A stretch of 64,000 nucleotides of DNA, taken from contig NZ_JAANNP010000002.1 in NCBI RefSeq assembly GCF_011250635.1, positions 588,129 through 652,128 on the forward strand, read 5' to 3'. Position 1 is the first letter of the stretch. Every line of letters begins with the position of its first letter. The translations under genes were made by a program, and so were the position numbers. This document shows positions 52,760 to 62,574 of the stretch, piece by piece. The notes beneath the pieces are model-generated. The model ran no database searches. It had not been told where the DNA came from and worked only from the letters and a program-made list of their open reading frames with translations. The DNA comes from Motilibacter deserti (GTDB lineage: Bacteria > Actinomycetota > Actinomycetes > Motilibacterales > Motilibacteraceae).

Positions 52760-54706
52760 TCAGCGGCCGTTCGCCAGCCAGCCGTTCGTGCCGCCGTTCA
52801 CACCGAAACCGAGGATCAGCCCGTCGGTGCTCGTGGACAGCGTGAAGTCGACGACAGCTTCAGAGTCGCTGGCGATGGTCGTGGTGCCCGAGGCGAGGTC
52901 GACGCTGTAGACACGCCGGACGCCGCCCGCCACCCCGGACGTGATGCCGCTCGCCGCCGTCGCATAGGCGACCCGAGAGCCGTCGCCGGAGAGGGCGACG
53001 TCCCACACCTCGGCGTCGGGGAGGCTGCCGTCCGCGCTGAGCGAGACGACCGTCGTCGTGCCGGCCGCGAGGTCCGTCACGAACGCGACCCGGTGGCCCT
53101 CGGAGGCCCAGCCGCCGCTGCGCGGGACGGTGCGCGTGGCGCCGTACGCGACCTTCGTGCCGTCGGCGGAGAGCGTGGGCCCGCTGGCGGACCATGTCGC
53201 ACCCGTGCCGTCGACGGGCGGCAGGACGCTGCGCGTCGTGCCCGACACGAGGTCACGGACGTAGACGTTGTTGAACGGTCCGACGCTCGCCCCGGCCAGG
53301 CTCCCGTCGCGGGAGGTGAAGGCGACGAAGCGGCCGTCGGCAGAGATGGACGGCGCGAAGCTGGCGTTGTCGCTCAGCTCGCCCGACGGCTCGACGCTCA
53401 CCAGCTCCGTGGTGCCGGTCTGGCGGTCGTGACGGAAGACCTGGAGGTAGGAGCCCGTCGCTGTGTGCCCGCGGAACGCGACGTAGCGGCCGTCCGCGGA
53501 GAGCACCGGCCGGCTGTTCATGTTGTCGTTGGCCGACTGCTCGCCCTCGCTGAGCCCGGGCCCCGCGGAGACGAGCTCGACGGGCCCCGTGCCGACCGTG
53601 GAGACGAAGACGTTGTAGCCGTCCGGGGCGCTGGCGACCAGGGCGCGCGAGGACGAGACGAAGGCGACCGTCGTCCCGTCGGCGGAGATGCCGATCTCCT
53701 TCGGGCTGACGTTCGGCGCCACGACCACGGAGTCGCCGGTCTGCCGGTCGAAGCGTGCGACCGAGCCGTTCTGGTCGTACGCGACGTAGCGGCCGTCGCC
53801 AGACACGGCCGGCTTCGAGGCCGGGCCGGACGTGCCCGTAAGCGACGGAAGGCCGGAACCGGACCAGGCCGCGGGCGACGTGGGGGTGGGTGTCGGCGTC
53901 GGCGTGGGTGTCGGGATGGGCGTCGGCGCCGGGCTCGAGGACGGGGCGGGAGACGCCGGCGGGGTCGGGCTCTGCGACGCGGAAGCGGCCGGGGAGGCGC
54001 TCGGAGCCGGTGCGGCCGCGGGCTGCGGCGCGGAGGGCGCGCTCGGCGCGGGGGTGGGCGTCGGCCCGGGGGCAGGCAGCGGAATCGCCGCAAGCGCCAG
54101 CCGGGGCGAGACGAACGCCTTCGCACCCTTGGCGGCCGAGACCACGGCCCGCAGGGACAGCGAGCCAGAGGTCGACGCCGCCACCGAGAACCGGGCCACG
54201 CCGGAGGCGTTTTCCCGTGCCGTCATCGGGCTGCCCCAGCGGCTGCCGTTCAGGCGCTGCAGCACGACCTTCCGACCGGGACGGGCGGGCCGTGCGGTGA
54301 GGGTGATCTCGGCCGAGGTCGTGGCGGTCGCCGCCCGGGCGACCCGCAGGACGGCCGTCTGCGCGACGACGACCACGCGCGCCTTCGGCGTGGTGAACGA
54401 GCCCGACACGACGCGCAACGAGTAGGCCCCGGTCCGCGCGGGGGCGACGAACCGGACGGCGTAGCTGCCGGTCCTCGTCGTGCGGCCGACACCGGCGCGT
54501 ACCCAAGTCCGGCCGTTCCAGCGCTGGACGGTGACGCTGCGTACGCCCGCCCGGGCGAACGTGCCCTTCGCGACGAGCTGCTCACTGGGAGCGGCGGTGC
54601 TCACGGAGACCGTCAGCGACGGCTTGGCCGCCGCCTCGGCCGGCTGGGCCACGAGCCCAGTGGTTGCAAGAACGGCAAGGCCGACGAGCGCCGGAGCGCG
54701 GTTCAC
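52760..54706 (-). CDS. secreted protein with PD40-type beta-propeller
   Basis: 648 residues from GTG 54706 (GGGGGG upstream). The signal peptide is 'ALVGLAVLATTGLVAQPAEA'. Two ~90-residue beta domains of a Streptomyces-type surface repeat follow ('VQRWNGRTWVRAGVGRT', 'VLQRLNGSRWGSP'), then a Pro/Thr/Ala/Ser linker. The C-terminal half is a six- or seven-bladed TolB-like propeller with blades such as 'SKPAVSGDGRYVAYD', 'APSISADGRFVAFTS' and 'GPTLSADGTKVAYG'. The role is unknown; such proteins bind partners outside the cell. No catalytic motif is seen. A longer start at 54823 would only add upstream sequence without a signal. Confidence 0.8.
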   Translation of the reverse strand: MNRAPALVGLAVLATTGLVAQPAEAAAKPSLTVSVSTAAPSEQLVAKGTFARAGVRSVTVQRWNGRTWVRAGVGRTTRTGSYAVRFVAPARTGAYSLRVVSGSFTTPKARVVVVAQTAVLRVARAATATTSAEITLTARPARPGRKVVLQRLNGSRWGSPMTARENASGVARFSVAASTSGSLSLRAVVSAAKGAKAFVSPRLALAAIPLPAPGPTPTPAPSAPSAPQPAAAPAPSASPAASASQSPTPPASPAPSSSPAPTPIPTPTPTPTPTPTSPAAWSGSGLPSLTGTSGPASKPAVSGDGRYVAYDQNGSVARFDRQTGDSVVVAPNVSPKEIGISADGTTVAFVSSSRALVASAPDGYNVFVSTVGTGPVELVSAGPGLSEGEQSANDNMNSRPVLSADGRYVAFRGHTATGSYLQVFRHDRQTGTTELVSVEPSGELSDNASFAPSISADGRFVAFTSRDGSLAGASVGPFNNVYVRDLVSGTTRSVLPPVDGTGATWSASGPTLSADGTKVAYGATRTVPRSGGWASEGHRVAFVTDLAAGTTTVVSLSADGSLPDAEVWDVALSGDGSRVAYATAASGITSGVAGGVRRVYSVDLASGTTTIASDSEAVVDFTLSTSTDGLILGFGVNGGTNGWLANGR

Positions 54707-54812
54707 GGTTCCCCCCAGGAAATGCAACGGCGCGCATCTCGCGCCGTCCCCGATACACGCGCAGGCTAGTGCATCCGTGGGGAGGCCGATCTCGAACTCC
54801 TGGACCTGCCGG

Positions 54813-56006
54813 TCAGCGTTCACTCTCGCGGGTGTGTCCGGGGGCCAGCGCCGCGTACGCCGCCTCCTGCAGCGCGGCGTGCGGCGCGTAGTCGGCCGGG
54901 CCCTCGAACAGCCGCTGGGTTAGCACGATGACGGTGAGGCCCCGTGCCCGGTCGACGAGCCACGACGTGCCGAGCCCGCCCTCCCAGCCGAAGGCGCCGC
55001 GCATCGGGCCGTCCGTGAGGAGCGAGCCGCCCAGGCCCCACGTCCGGCCGTCGAGGAAGACGCCCGCGCTGCGCGCCTGCTCCGGTGTGAGCTGGCCGCG
55101 CGTCATCTGCTCGGCCGCGCCGGCGCTCAAGACCGGTTGGCCGTCCCGCAGCAGCATGCGGGCGAACGCCAGCAGGTCGTCGGCCGTGGACAGCAGCCCG
55201 CCCGCACCGTCCTCGAACGCCGGCGGCCGGCTCCACTCCCCGTCCGGCCCGTCCCACACCTCGAGCCCGCCGCCCGTCGGCCGGTACGCGGTGGCGAGCC
55301 GCCCGGGCTCGCGGGCCCAGAACCCCGTGTCGCGCATGCCCAGCGGCTCCAGCACCCGCGACGTCAGCGCATCGCCGAAGGTGCACTCGGCCGCGCGGGC
55401 CACGAGCACCCCGAGCACCTGGGAGCCGGTGTTGTAGAGCCACCGCTCTCCCGGCTGCGCCATCAAGGGCAGCGTTCCGAGTGCGGCGACCCAGTCGTCG
55501 GGCGCGGGCAGCGACTGCGGGCGTGGAGGCCCGACGAGGCCGAGCCGCAGCCGGTCGGCGGCCGCGACCACCGGCCACGGCTCCGGGCCGTCGAACATCT
55601 CCATGGCCACGCCGAAGCCGGACGTGAAGGTCAGCAGGTCCCGGACCGTGACCGCGCGCTCTGCCGGGACCGCGTCGTCCAACGGGGCGTCGGGCCGCCG
55701 CAGCACCCTGCGGTCGGCCAGCTCCGGCAGCCAGCCGTCGACCGGCGCGTCGAGTTCCAGCAGCCCCTCGTCGACCAGGGCGAGGACGACGGCGGCCGTG
55801 AGCGGCTTGGACGTCGAGGAGATGCGGAAGACCGAGTCGCGCTGCACCGGTGCGCCGTCCAGGGCCAGCCGGCCGCGGGCCTCGACGTGGGCCTGCTCGC
55901 CGCAGGCGACGAGCGCGACCAGGCCGGGGAGCGCACCTTCGTCGACGAACCGCGCCGCGGCTGCGGAGAACTCCTGAAGCCCCGTGCCGGTGAGCCCGTC
56001 AGACAC
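54813..56006 (-). CDS. serine hydrolase (beta-lactamase class C family), cytoplasmic
   Basis: A 397-residue protein starting with GTG 56006 and lacking a signal peptide. It has S-x-x-K as 'SSTSKP' (Ser64, Lys67), 'LYNTGSQVLG' for the Tyr motif and 'FGWEGGLGTSW' in place of H-x-G. These features are typical of esterase/beta-lactamase-like proteins of family VIII. It overlaps the preceding DinB-fold gene by 8 bases, so the two form an operon. The physiological substrate is unknown; it is probably not a penicillinase. Confidence 0.85.
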   Translation of the reverse strand: MSDGLTGTGLQEFSAAAARFVDEGALPGLVALVACGEQAHVEARGRLALDGAPVQRDSVFRISSTSKPLTAAVVLALVDEGLLELDAPVDGWLPELADRRVLRRPDAPLDDAVPAERAVTVRDLLTFTSGFGVAMEMFDGPEPWPVVAAADRLRLGLVGPPRPQSLPAPDDWVAALGTLPLMAQPGERWLYNTGSQVLGVLVARAAECTFGDALTSRVLEPLGMRDTGFWAREPGRLATAYRPTGGGLEVWDGPDGEWSRPPAFEDGAGGLLSTADDLLAFARMLLRDGQPVLSAGAAEQMTRGQLTPEQARSAGVFLDGRTWGLGGSLLTDGPMRGAFGWEGGLGTSWLVDRARGLTVIVLTQRLFEGPADYAPHAALQEAAYAALAPGHTRESER

Positions 56007-56586
56007 GGGCCGTGGGACGCCACATCGGGTCGCGGCCGGTCAGGCCGAGGACCCGGTCCATGAGCAGCGCATCGTCCGGCACTGGGACCGGCGGCCCGAA
56101 CAGGCCAGGCGTGCCGTTCGGTGCCTGCGCGACGCTGGCCAGCAGGAAGCCGTGCAGCGCCTCGGCCAGGCCGTCGTCCCACTGGAACGGCTGGCCGGTC
56201 GCCACCGACAGGTCCCAGCCGTGCACCAGCAGCTCGTCCAGGGCGAAGAAGCCCGCCGCGTCACCCGGCAGGTCGATGCCGCCGACCCGGGTAGGGCCCG
56301 ACCACGCGTCCTCCAGCCTCCACGCCTCCGCCAGCGTCGCGAGCAGCCCGGGGAGCTCCTGCCGCCACCCGGGCCGCAGCTGTGCGGCATCGGGCTGCGG
56401 CGCGGCGCTGCCGCCCACGAGGTCCTTGCGGGCCGCGGCCGTGAAGCCGAGGCAGAGCCCTTCGACGTGGTGCAGCAGCGCGGCGACGCTCATGTCGGGG
56501 CACGGCGTCGGGTCGGCCAGCTGGTCGTCGCGCACCGTCGCGACCAGCTCGGCCAGCGTGCGGGTGGCGGGGCCCAGGTCGAGCAT
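55999..56586 (-). CDS. TIGR03086-like metal-binding protein (DinB/mycothiol-transferase fold)
   Basis: A 195-residue helical protein. 'PATRTLAELVATVRDDQLADPTPCPDMSVAALLHHVEGL' and 'DELLVHGWDLSVATGQPFQWDD' carry the three conserved histidines/Asp (HH, H) of the actinobacterial maleylpyruvate-isomerase/DinB-type family that binds zinc and often uses mycothiol. I chose the ATG at 56586 since the upstream extension is low-complexity. It is first in an operon with the serine hydrolase. A conjugation or detoxification role is plausible. Confidence 0.82.
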   Translation of the reverse strand: MLDLGPATRTLAELVATVRDDQLADPTPCPDMSVAALLHHVEGLCLGFTAAARKDLVGGSAAPQPDAAQLRPGWRQELPGLLATLAEAWRLEDAWSGPTRVGGIDLPGDAAGFFALDELLVHGWDLSVATGQPFQWDDGLAEALHGFLLASVAQAPNGTPGLFGPPVPVPDDALLMDRVLGLTGRDPMWRPTARV

Positions 56587-56685
56587 GGGGCGTCTCCTCG
56601 TCGGCGGTGTCCTTCGCGGGCGGTCGGAGGGCAGACGACCGGCGACGGCCGGACTCATCGGCTCCGGCACGTTGGGTGGAGAAGG

Positions 56686-56722
56686 CCGACGGCCGCCCCG
56701 CGGATCGCGGGACGGCCGTCGG
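56686..56722 (-). terminator. terminator after the large CshA/OmpA gene
   Basis: CCGACGGCCGCCCCGCG - GAT - CGCGGGACGGCCGTCGG is a 17-bp stem with one wobble, 13 bases past the gene's stop on the minus strand. Confidence 0.85.
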
Positions 56723-56735
56723 GTGGTGCTCGGCG

Positions 56736-59700
56736 TCAGTAGGACAGCTTGATGTCCGTACGCCGGTTCAGCTGCCGCCCGCGGGCGGTCGTGTTGCTCG
56801 CGATCGGCGAGGTCTCGCCCTGAGTGACCGTCACCGCGTCGGCGTCCAGGCCCTTGAGCAGGAACGTGCAGACCGAGACCGCGCGCCGCTTCCCAAGGCC
56901 GACGTTGTAGCTGGTCGTGTCCCGCGAGTCGGTCGACCCGACGCACGTGACCGTGCGGACGCCCGTGAGCTTCGTGCGCAGCGACGTGAGGTACTTCCGG
57001 TCCGCCGGGCGGATGACCGCGCTGTCGGTGTCGAAGTAGACCGGGCGGATCACCAGGACGTTCTGGGCGACGACCTTCGTCCGGGTGTGCACGACGAGGG
57101 TGGCGCCGCCGCCGCGCCGCGCGATGCGCGAGACGACGGACATCTCACGGCCACCCGGCTGGGCGGCCAGCGCCCGGCCGAGGGTCGTCAGCTTGACCGG
57201 GACCGAGAGGTAGCGGACCGACGAGGTCGCCGCGACCTTCATCGAGCCGCGGCCGGTGACCGTGGGCTCGCCGTTCACGGTCGCGAAGAGCGTGACCCCG
57301 CAGGCGTCGATGCGCGCGTTCGAGACCGAGCAACTCACCGGAACGGTGCTTCCGGAACCCGCGATCGTCCTCCGCGTCGGCGCCGCCGTGCCGCCGGTCA
57401 CCGGGGGCAGCACCACGGGGGCCACCGGCGCCGGGACGACGCTCGGGACGTACGTGGCGCCGACGACCTGGTTGTAGGCGTCGGTCAGCCGGAACTTCAC
57501 GCCCTTCGCCACGCCGGTGAAGCCGGGAGCGGGGACGAACGTGATGGTGCCGGTCGTGGTGTCGAGGGCGTACGTGCCCTCACCGGCGACGACCACGACG
57601 GTCGAAGGGTTGCCGGAAGCGTCGAGCAGCGTGGCCGACCCGCCGCGCGGGACCACGATGCCGCCGGTCTGCTGAGCGGTGCCGGTGCCCGTCGAGGACA
57701 GCGAGGACGGCGCGGCGAGGGCCGGCGCGGTCGTCGTCACGGTCACGGTCGCGGTGACCCGGCGGCCGGCGCCGTCGACCGCGGCGTAGCCGAACGTGTC
57801 GGCGCCCGAGTGCCCGAAGGCGGGGGTGTAGGTGACGTTGCCGGCGGCGCCGACGACCGTGGTGCCGTGCGCCGGGGCCGCGGTGACGGCCACCGAGGAG
57901 CGGTCGAACTCGCCCGAGTCGTTGGTCAGGACGTCGATCTTGACCGGCGTTTCCGCCGGTGTCACGGCGGTGTCGTCCGCGGCACGCGGCGTGACCGTCA
58001 CGGTGACTGTGCCGACGGCGATCCCACCACGGCCGTTGTCCACGGTGTAGGTGTAGGCGTCGTTGCCGCTCCAGCCGGCGTCCGGGGTGTAGGTCACCCG
58101 GCCGTCGGCGCCGAGCACCGCGCCGCCGTGGGCGGGCTGCGTGATGCCGGTGACCGTGAGCGGGTAGCCCGCCGGGTCGGTGTCGTTGGCGCGGACGTCG
58201 GTGGTGACCGCGGAGCCGACGGGCGTGGTGGCCGTGTCAGGCCCGACGACGGGCGCGCCGGCCGCGACGACCGTCAGCGTGAGGGTGGTGACGGCGGTGC
58301 CGCCCTGGCCGTCGGCGACCTCGATGATCGAGACGTACGAGCCCGGCGTCGTCACCGTGCCGGTGAACGCGCCGCCGGTGCCGAGCGTCACGCCGGCGGG
58401 CAGCACGCCGCCGGTCCTGGTGTAGGTGAGCGGGTCGTGGTCGGCGTCGGTGGCCGCGAGCGCGGTCGGCGTGTCGCCGAGGACGACCGTCTGCGCCGTG
58501 TTGCTCGCGGCCCCGGTGTAGGCGGGGGCGATGTTCAGCACGTGCCACTGCGCGTAGAGCGTCGCGTGTGCGTTGGCGCTGTAGGTCGAGCCGGGGGCGT
58601 ACGCGGTGCCCGAGCCGTCCGCCGCCGTGTTCCAGCCGGTGAAGGCCCGGCCGGCGTACGTGACGCCGGAACCGGTCGCGACAGTCACCGAGCCGCCCTC
58701 GACGAAGTCGGCCGAGGCGGGCGCGCCGGTGCCGCCGTTGGCGTCGTAGCCGACCGTGTAGACGGGCGCCCACCGGGCGTACAGCGTGACGTTCGCGTTG
58801 CTGGCGTAGGTCGCGCCCGCCGCGTAGCTCGTGCCGCTGCCGTCGGCCGCGGTGTTCCAGCCGCGGAAGACGTAGCTGGCGCGGGACAGGCCGGTGCCCG
58901 CGGCGACCGTCGTCGAGCCGCCGGCCGAGAAGGTGGACGCGGCCGGCGTGGTGCCGGTGCCCGCGTTGGCGTCGTAGCTGACCGTGTAGGTCGCGAGCGC
59001 GACGTCGAAGAAGCGCTCGACCGGCGAGGCGAAGGCGAAGGTGCCGTTGCCCGGCTGGGTGGCGCGGACCTTGCAGACGCCCGGCGCCACCGCGCGGATC
59101 GAGAGGCCCGTGACGGTGCAGACCGACGGCGTGTAGGACGCGAGGGTGACGGGGAGCCCGGAGCTGGCCGTCGCGCCCGACGGGAAGGTCTGCGGAGCGC
59201 CGGTTGCGAGCAGCTGCGTGCCCGGGGCCGGGAAGGTGATCGACTGCCCGGCGAGCGTGGAGACGGGGAAGGTCACCTCGACCGGCGGGGCGAACCCGTA
59301 CGTCGCGTCACCGTCCTGCGTCGCCTCGATGGTGCAGGCGCCGGTGATGAGGGCGTCGATCTTCGTCGGGTCCACGGAGTTCACGGCGCAGATCGCCGGG
59401 GACTTGCTGGTCAGCGTGACCGGCAGGCCCGACGAGGCGGTGGTGTCGGAGGCGACCGTGCTGCCCGGCGCGGCGACGACCGGGCTGGGGAAGGTGATCG
59501 TCTGGCTCGTCGTCGACGGGCTCAGGGTGACGGTGTTGGAGCCGGTGCTGAAGGCGAGGCCGTCCGAGACGCGGAAGTCCATCGTGTCGAGCGGGCCGGC
59601 CGTCAGGCGCAGCTTGCCGAGCTCGATGTCCTCGGTCGTGACGAACTGGCCCGCCGTGACCGGCGTCCACGACGAGCCGGTCTGCAGCTCGAGGGCCCCC

Positions 59701-60671
59701 TGGGTGGGCGTCGCGACGATCTTCACCCCGGCCATCGGGTTGTCGTCGGGGTCGGAGTAGGTGCCGAAGGTCGACAGCGGCAGCGCGGTCGGCACGCCCG
59801 GGACGACGTTGACCGTGCGGCTCGTCGTCGTCGGCGGCTGGTTGAACGGGTTGTCGTAGGTCACGACCTGCGTCGAGTAGGCGCCCCAGTTGGGGGCCCC
59901 GAACTGGACGCCGAAGAAGTTCTGCCCGCCCTCGACGTTGCCGAAGACGATGTCGATCCGGCTCAGCGCGTCATAGGTGACGCTGGCCTGGTCGCGCGGG
60001 TCGTTCGGCCGGTTGCCCTGCTCGGTCGCCTTGAAGCGGACCCGGTTGGTGCTGGAGGGCTGGGAGACCTCGAGCCACGGCTGGTTCGCCGTGTTGCGGG
60101 CGTTGACCACCGTGTAGCGCTGGAAGCCGGTGAAGTCGGTGAACTGGTACTCCGGGCCGTTCGACGTGTCGATGTCGATCGAGGTCATCGTCACGTTCTT
60201 GAGGACGACCGGCGTCCCGGACCCGGGGCGGGAGTACGTGCCCGCCTCGTAGAACGCGAACGAGAAGCCCGTGGTGCCGCCGCCGCTCGGGGTCGTGGCG
60301 TCGATCTGGAAGTTGCCGGCGGTGGTGCTCGCGCTGCCGGGGTTGTCGTACGACCCGACCGTGGTGTTCGGCGAGATGTGGCTGGTGACGACCGCGTCGA
60401 CGGCCACGCCCGACACGTTGGCCACGTTCTTGTAGAGCACGACGTCGCCGTCTTTGGTGCCGGAGCCGGTGCCGCTGATGTCGACGTAGTTGCCCGTGGT
60501 GTGGTTGAAGGCCAGCGTCTGGCCGGACATGTTGAGGCTGGTGTACGCGGTGGAGCGCGAGGCGTCGAGCAGGCCGGCGCCGGTCAGGCCGGTCGCCACG
60601 AGCGCCGCGGCCGCCGCCGTGGCTGCCCAGGTGCGCCGGCGGAGGCGGTGCCGGGGTGCGTATCTGTGCAC
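56736..60671 (-). CDS. giant surface protein with InlB-like, cadherin/CshA-type repeats and C-terminal OmpA domain
   Basis: 1311 residues from GTG 60671 (CTGGAG upstream). A basic start and signal helix ('AATAAAAALVATGLTGAGLL') lead to a ~300-residue N-domain with no family I know ('NMSGQTLAFNHTTGNYVDISG'). Then come Ig-like repeats with 'ITFPSP' strands, two InlB B-type repeats (~565-710, both with 'FRGWNTAADGSGT'-like cores), a He_PIG-type domain, two cadherin-like 'VTYTPDAGWSGNDAYTY' repeats and one CshA-type fibril repeat ('GTYALDTTTGTITFVPAPGFTG'). The end (~1190-1311) is OmpA-like, keeping Asp in 'GSTDSR' and Arg 15 residues later. This looks like a peptidoglycan-bound adhesin; the last ~210 residues parallel the protein at 26600-30163. 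Confidence 0.85.
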   Translation of the reverse strand: MHRYAPRHRLRRRTWAATAAAAALVATGLTGAGLLDASRSTAYTSLNMSGQTLAFNHTTGNYVDISGTGSGTKDGDVVLYKNVANVSGVAVDAVVTSHISPNTTVGSYDNPGSASTTAGNFQIDATTPSGGGTTGFSFAFYEAGTYSRPGSGTPVVLKNVTMTSIDIDTSNGPEYQFTDFTGFQRYTVVNARNTANQPWLEVSQPSSTNRVRFKATEQGNRPNDPRDQASVTYDALSRIDIVFGNVEGGQNFFGVQFGAPNWGAYSTQVVTYDNPFNQPPTTTSRTVNVVPGVPTALPLSTFGTYSDPDDNPMAGVKIVATPTQGALELQTGSSWTPVTAGQFVTTEDIELGKLRLTAGPLDTMDFRVSDGLAFSTGSNTVTLSPSTTSQTITFPSPVVAAPGSTVASDTTASSGLPVTLTSKSPAICAVNSVDPTKIDALITGACTIEATQDGDATYGFAPPVEVTFPVSTLAGQSITFPAPGTQLLATGAPQTFPSGATASSGLPVTLASYTPSVCTVTGLSIRAVAPGVCKVRATQPGNGTFAFASPVERFFDVALATYTVSYDANAGTGTTPAASTFSAGGSTTVAAGTGLSRASYVFRGWNTAADGSGTSYAAGATYASNANVTLYARWAPVYTVGYDANGGTGAPASADFVEGGSVTVATGSGVTYAGRAFTGWNTAADGSGTAYAPGSTYSANAHATLYAQWHVLNIAPAYTGAASNTAQTVVLGDTPTALAATDADHDPLTYTRTGGVLPAGVTLGTGGAFTGTVTTPGSYVSIIEVADGQGGTAVTTLTLTVVAAGAPVVGPDTATTPVGSAVTTDVRANDTDPAGYPLTVTGITQPAHGGAVLGADGRVTYTPDAGWSGNDAYTYTVDNGRGGIAVGTVTVTVTPRAADDTAVTPAETPVKIDVLTNDSGEFDRSSVAVTAAPAHGTTVVGAAGNVTYTPAFGHSGADTFGYAAVDGAGRRVTATVTVTTTAPALAAPSSLSSTGTGTAQQTGGIVVPRGGSATLLDASGNPSTVVVVAGEGTYALDTTTGTITFVPAPGFTGVAKGVKFRLTDAYNQVVGATYVPSVVPAPVAPVVLPPVTGGTAAPTRRTIAGSGSTVPVSCSVSNARIDACGVTLFATVNGEPTVTGRGSMKVAATSSVRYLSVPVKLTTLGRALAAQPGGREMSVVSRIARRGGGATLVVHTRTKVVAQNVLVIRPVYFDTDSAVIRPADRKYLTSLRTKLTGVRTVTCVGSTDSRDTTSYNVGLGKRRAVSVCTFLLKGLDADAVTVTQGETSPIASNTTARGRQLNRRTDIKLSY

Positions 60672-60813
60672 GAGAACTCCAGAGAACGGCGCGCACCGGG
60701 CGCGGCGAAAGATCAACGTTCCCTCTATCGGCCGTACAGATCGCGGTCTGAGCGGTGTCGGGCCGCCCGCCGGTAGCCTGGGTGTGGCGTGACACACCGA
60801 CAGGAAGCACCCC

Positions 60814-62460
60814 ATGAGCAGCACAGCTGAGGTACGCGGCCCGGACGAGGACCAGGGGCCCGGCCCGGCGCTGCTCGCGGGCGACGCTGCGGGCGAGGCC
60901 GCGCGGCGGCGTACGTTCGCCGTCATCTCGCACCCGGACGCCGGCAAGTCCACGCTCACCGAGGCGCTCGCGCTGCACGCGCGGGTGATCCAGGAGGCCG
61001 GTGCCGTCCACGGCAAGGCCGGTCGCCGTGGCACCGTCTCCGACTGGATGGAGATGGAGCGCAACCGCGGCATCTCGATCACCTCGTCGGTGCTGCAGTT
61101 CGGCTACCGCGACGCCGTGATCAACCTGCTCGACACCCCCGGCCACGCCGACTTCTCCGAGGACACCTACCGCGTGCTCGCGGCCGTCGACGGCGCGGTC
61201 ATGCTGCTCGACGCCGCCAAGGGGCTGGAGCCGCAGACGCTCAAGCTCTTCGAGGTCTGCCGCGCCGGCAAGGTGCCGATCATCACGGTGATCAACAAGT
61301 GGGACCGCCCGGGCAAGGAGCCGCTCGAGCTGCTCGACGAGATCGAGTCGACGATCGGGCTCAAGCCGACGCCGGTCAACTGGCCGGTCGGGATCGCCGG
61401 CGACTTCCGCGGGCTGCTCGACCGGCGGACGGGGGAGTACGTCAAGTTCACCCGCACCTCGGGCGGCGCGACCGTCGCGCCCCAGGAGGTCTTCAAGCCG
61501 GTCGAGGCGGCCGAGCTCGAAGGCGTCGCGTGGGAGACCGCGGTCGAGGAGTCCGAGCTGCTGGAGGCCAGCGGCGCCGACCACGACCAGGACGCGTACA
61601 TCGCCGAGGAGACCTCGCCGCTGCTGTTCGCGTCGGCGGTGCAGAACTTCGGCGTCAAGCAGCTGCTCGACGTCCTCGTCGAGCTGGCCCCCGCCCCCGC
61701 CCCGCGCCCCACGGTCAAGGGGGACCGGCGTGAGCTCGACGCACCGTTCAGCGCGTTCGTGTTCAAGGTGCAGGCCGGCATGGACACCGCCCACCGCGAC
61801 CGGGTGGCGTACGCCCGGGTCTGCTCGGGCGTCTTCGAGCGCGGCATGGTCGTCACCCACGCCGCCAGCGGCAAGCCGTTCCACACGAAGTACGCCCAGG
61901 CGCTCTTCGGCCGCGAGCGCTCCACGCTCGAGACGGCGTACCCGGGCGACGTCATCGGCCTGGTCAACGCCAACGCGCTGCGCGTGGGCGACTCGCTCTA
62001 CGTCGACAAGGCGGTCGAGTTCCCCGCCATCCCGTCGTTCGCGCCCGAGCACTTCTCCGTGATGCGGGCCAAGGACGTCGGCCGATACAAGCAGTTCCGC
62101 CGCGGCGTCGAGCAGCTGGACCAGGAAGGCGTGGTCCAGGTGCTGCGCTCGGACCTGCGTGGCGACCAGGCGCCCGTGCTGGCCGCCGTCGGGCCGATGC
62201 AGTTCGAGGTGTCGGCCTACCGCATGGAGCACGAGTTCAACTCGCCCGTGATGATGGAGCCGCTCGAATACACCATCGCCCGCATCACCGACCCCGACGC
62301 CGCCGACACCCTCTCGCGGCTGCCCGGGGCCGAGCTGATGATGCGCAGCGACGGCACGGCGCTGGCGTTGTTCCTGAACAAGTGGCGGATGATGACGATC
62401 TCGCGCGAGCACCCGGGGCTGCGGCTGGACCCGCTGGTGGGCGGGGCGTCGGCGGTCTGA
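60814..62460 (+). CDS. prfC: peptide chain release factor 3
   Basis: A 548-residue translational GTPase. G1 is 'SHPDAGKST', G3 'LLDTPGHADFSED', G4 'INKWDRPGKE' and G5 region 'VNWPVGIAGDF'; the RF3-type switch I 'GRRGTVSDWMEMERNRGISITSS' separates it from EF-G. It recycles RF1/RF2 after termination. The ~25-residue N-terminal extension before the G domain is Gly/Asp-rich and may be over-called, with no nearer start. A candidate -10 (TAGCCT near 60774) precedes it. Confidence 0.93.
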   Translation: MSSTAEVRGPDEDQGPGPALLAGDAAGEAARRRTFAVISHPDAGKSTLTEALALHARVIQEAGAVHGKAGRRGTVSDWMEMERNRGISITSSVLQFGYRDAVINLLDTPGHADFSEDTYRVLAAVDGAVMLLDAAKGLEPQTLKLFEVCRAGKVPIITVINKWDRPGKEPLELLDEIESTIGLKPTPVNWPVGIAGDFRGLLDRRTGEYVKFTRTSGGATVAPQEVFKPVEAAELEGVAWETAVEESELLEASGADHDQDAYIAEETSPLLFASAVQNFGVKQLLDVLVELAPAPAPRPTVKGDRRELDAPFSAFVFKVQAGMDTAHRDRVAYARVCSGVFERGMVVTHAASGKPFHTKYAQALFGRERSTLETAYPGDVIGLVNANALRVGDSLYVDKAVEFPAIPSFAPEHFSVMRAKDVGRYKQFRRGVEQLDQEGVVQVLRSDLRGDQAPVLAAVGPMQFEVSAYRMEHEFNSPVMMEPLEYTIARITDPDAADTLSRLPGAELMMRSDGTALALFLNKWRMMTISREHPGLRLDPLVGGASAV

Positions 62461-62465
62461 GCGAC

Positions 62466-62515
62466 GAGTCGTGGAGTGCTGACCGCGCTATCGCACGGTC
62501 AGCGCGCCACGAGTC
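62466..62515. repeat. intergenic hairpin element, copy B
   Basis: GAGTCGTGGAGTGCTGACCG pairs, with three mismatches or wobbles, with CGGTCAGCGCGCCACGAGTC. It begins 5 bases after the prfC stop, between convergent genes, so it can end both transcripts. The core matches copies A and C. Confidence 0.7.
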
Positions 62516-62574
62516 CTGGTGCACGAGCGGCCGGAGCTGGTCGGCCGCAGCGTAGGCCCCACGTGTCGTGTCGC

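Noticed and set aside
53860-53945. repeat of GGTGTCGGCGT-type units as a CRISPR or regulatory repeat
   Set aside because: It codes for the Pro-Thr linker of the beta-propeller protein; it is an in-frame low-complexity repeat without spacers.
56607-60776. 1389-codon open frame on the plus strand
   Set aside because: It mirrors the CshA/OmpA gene and has no domain or signal sequence; it is a composition shadow.
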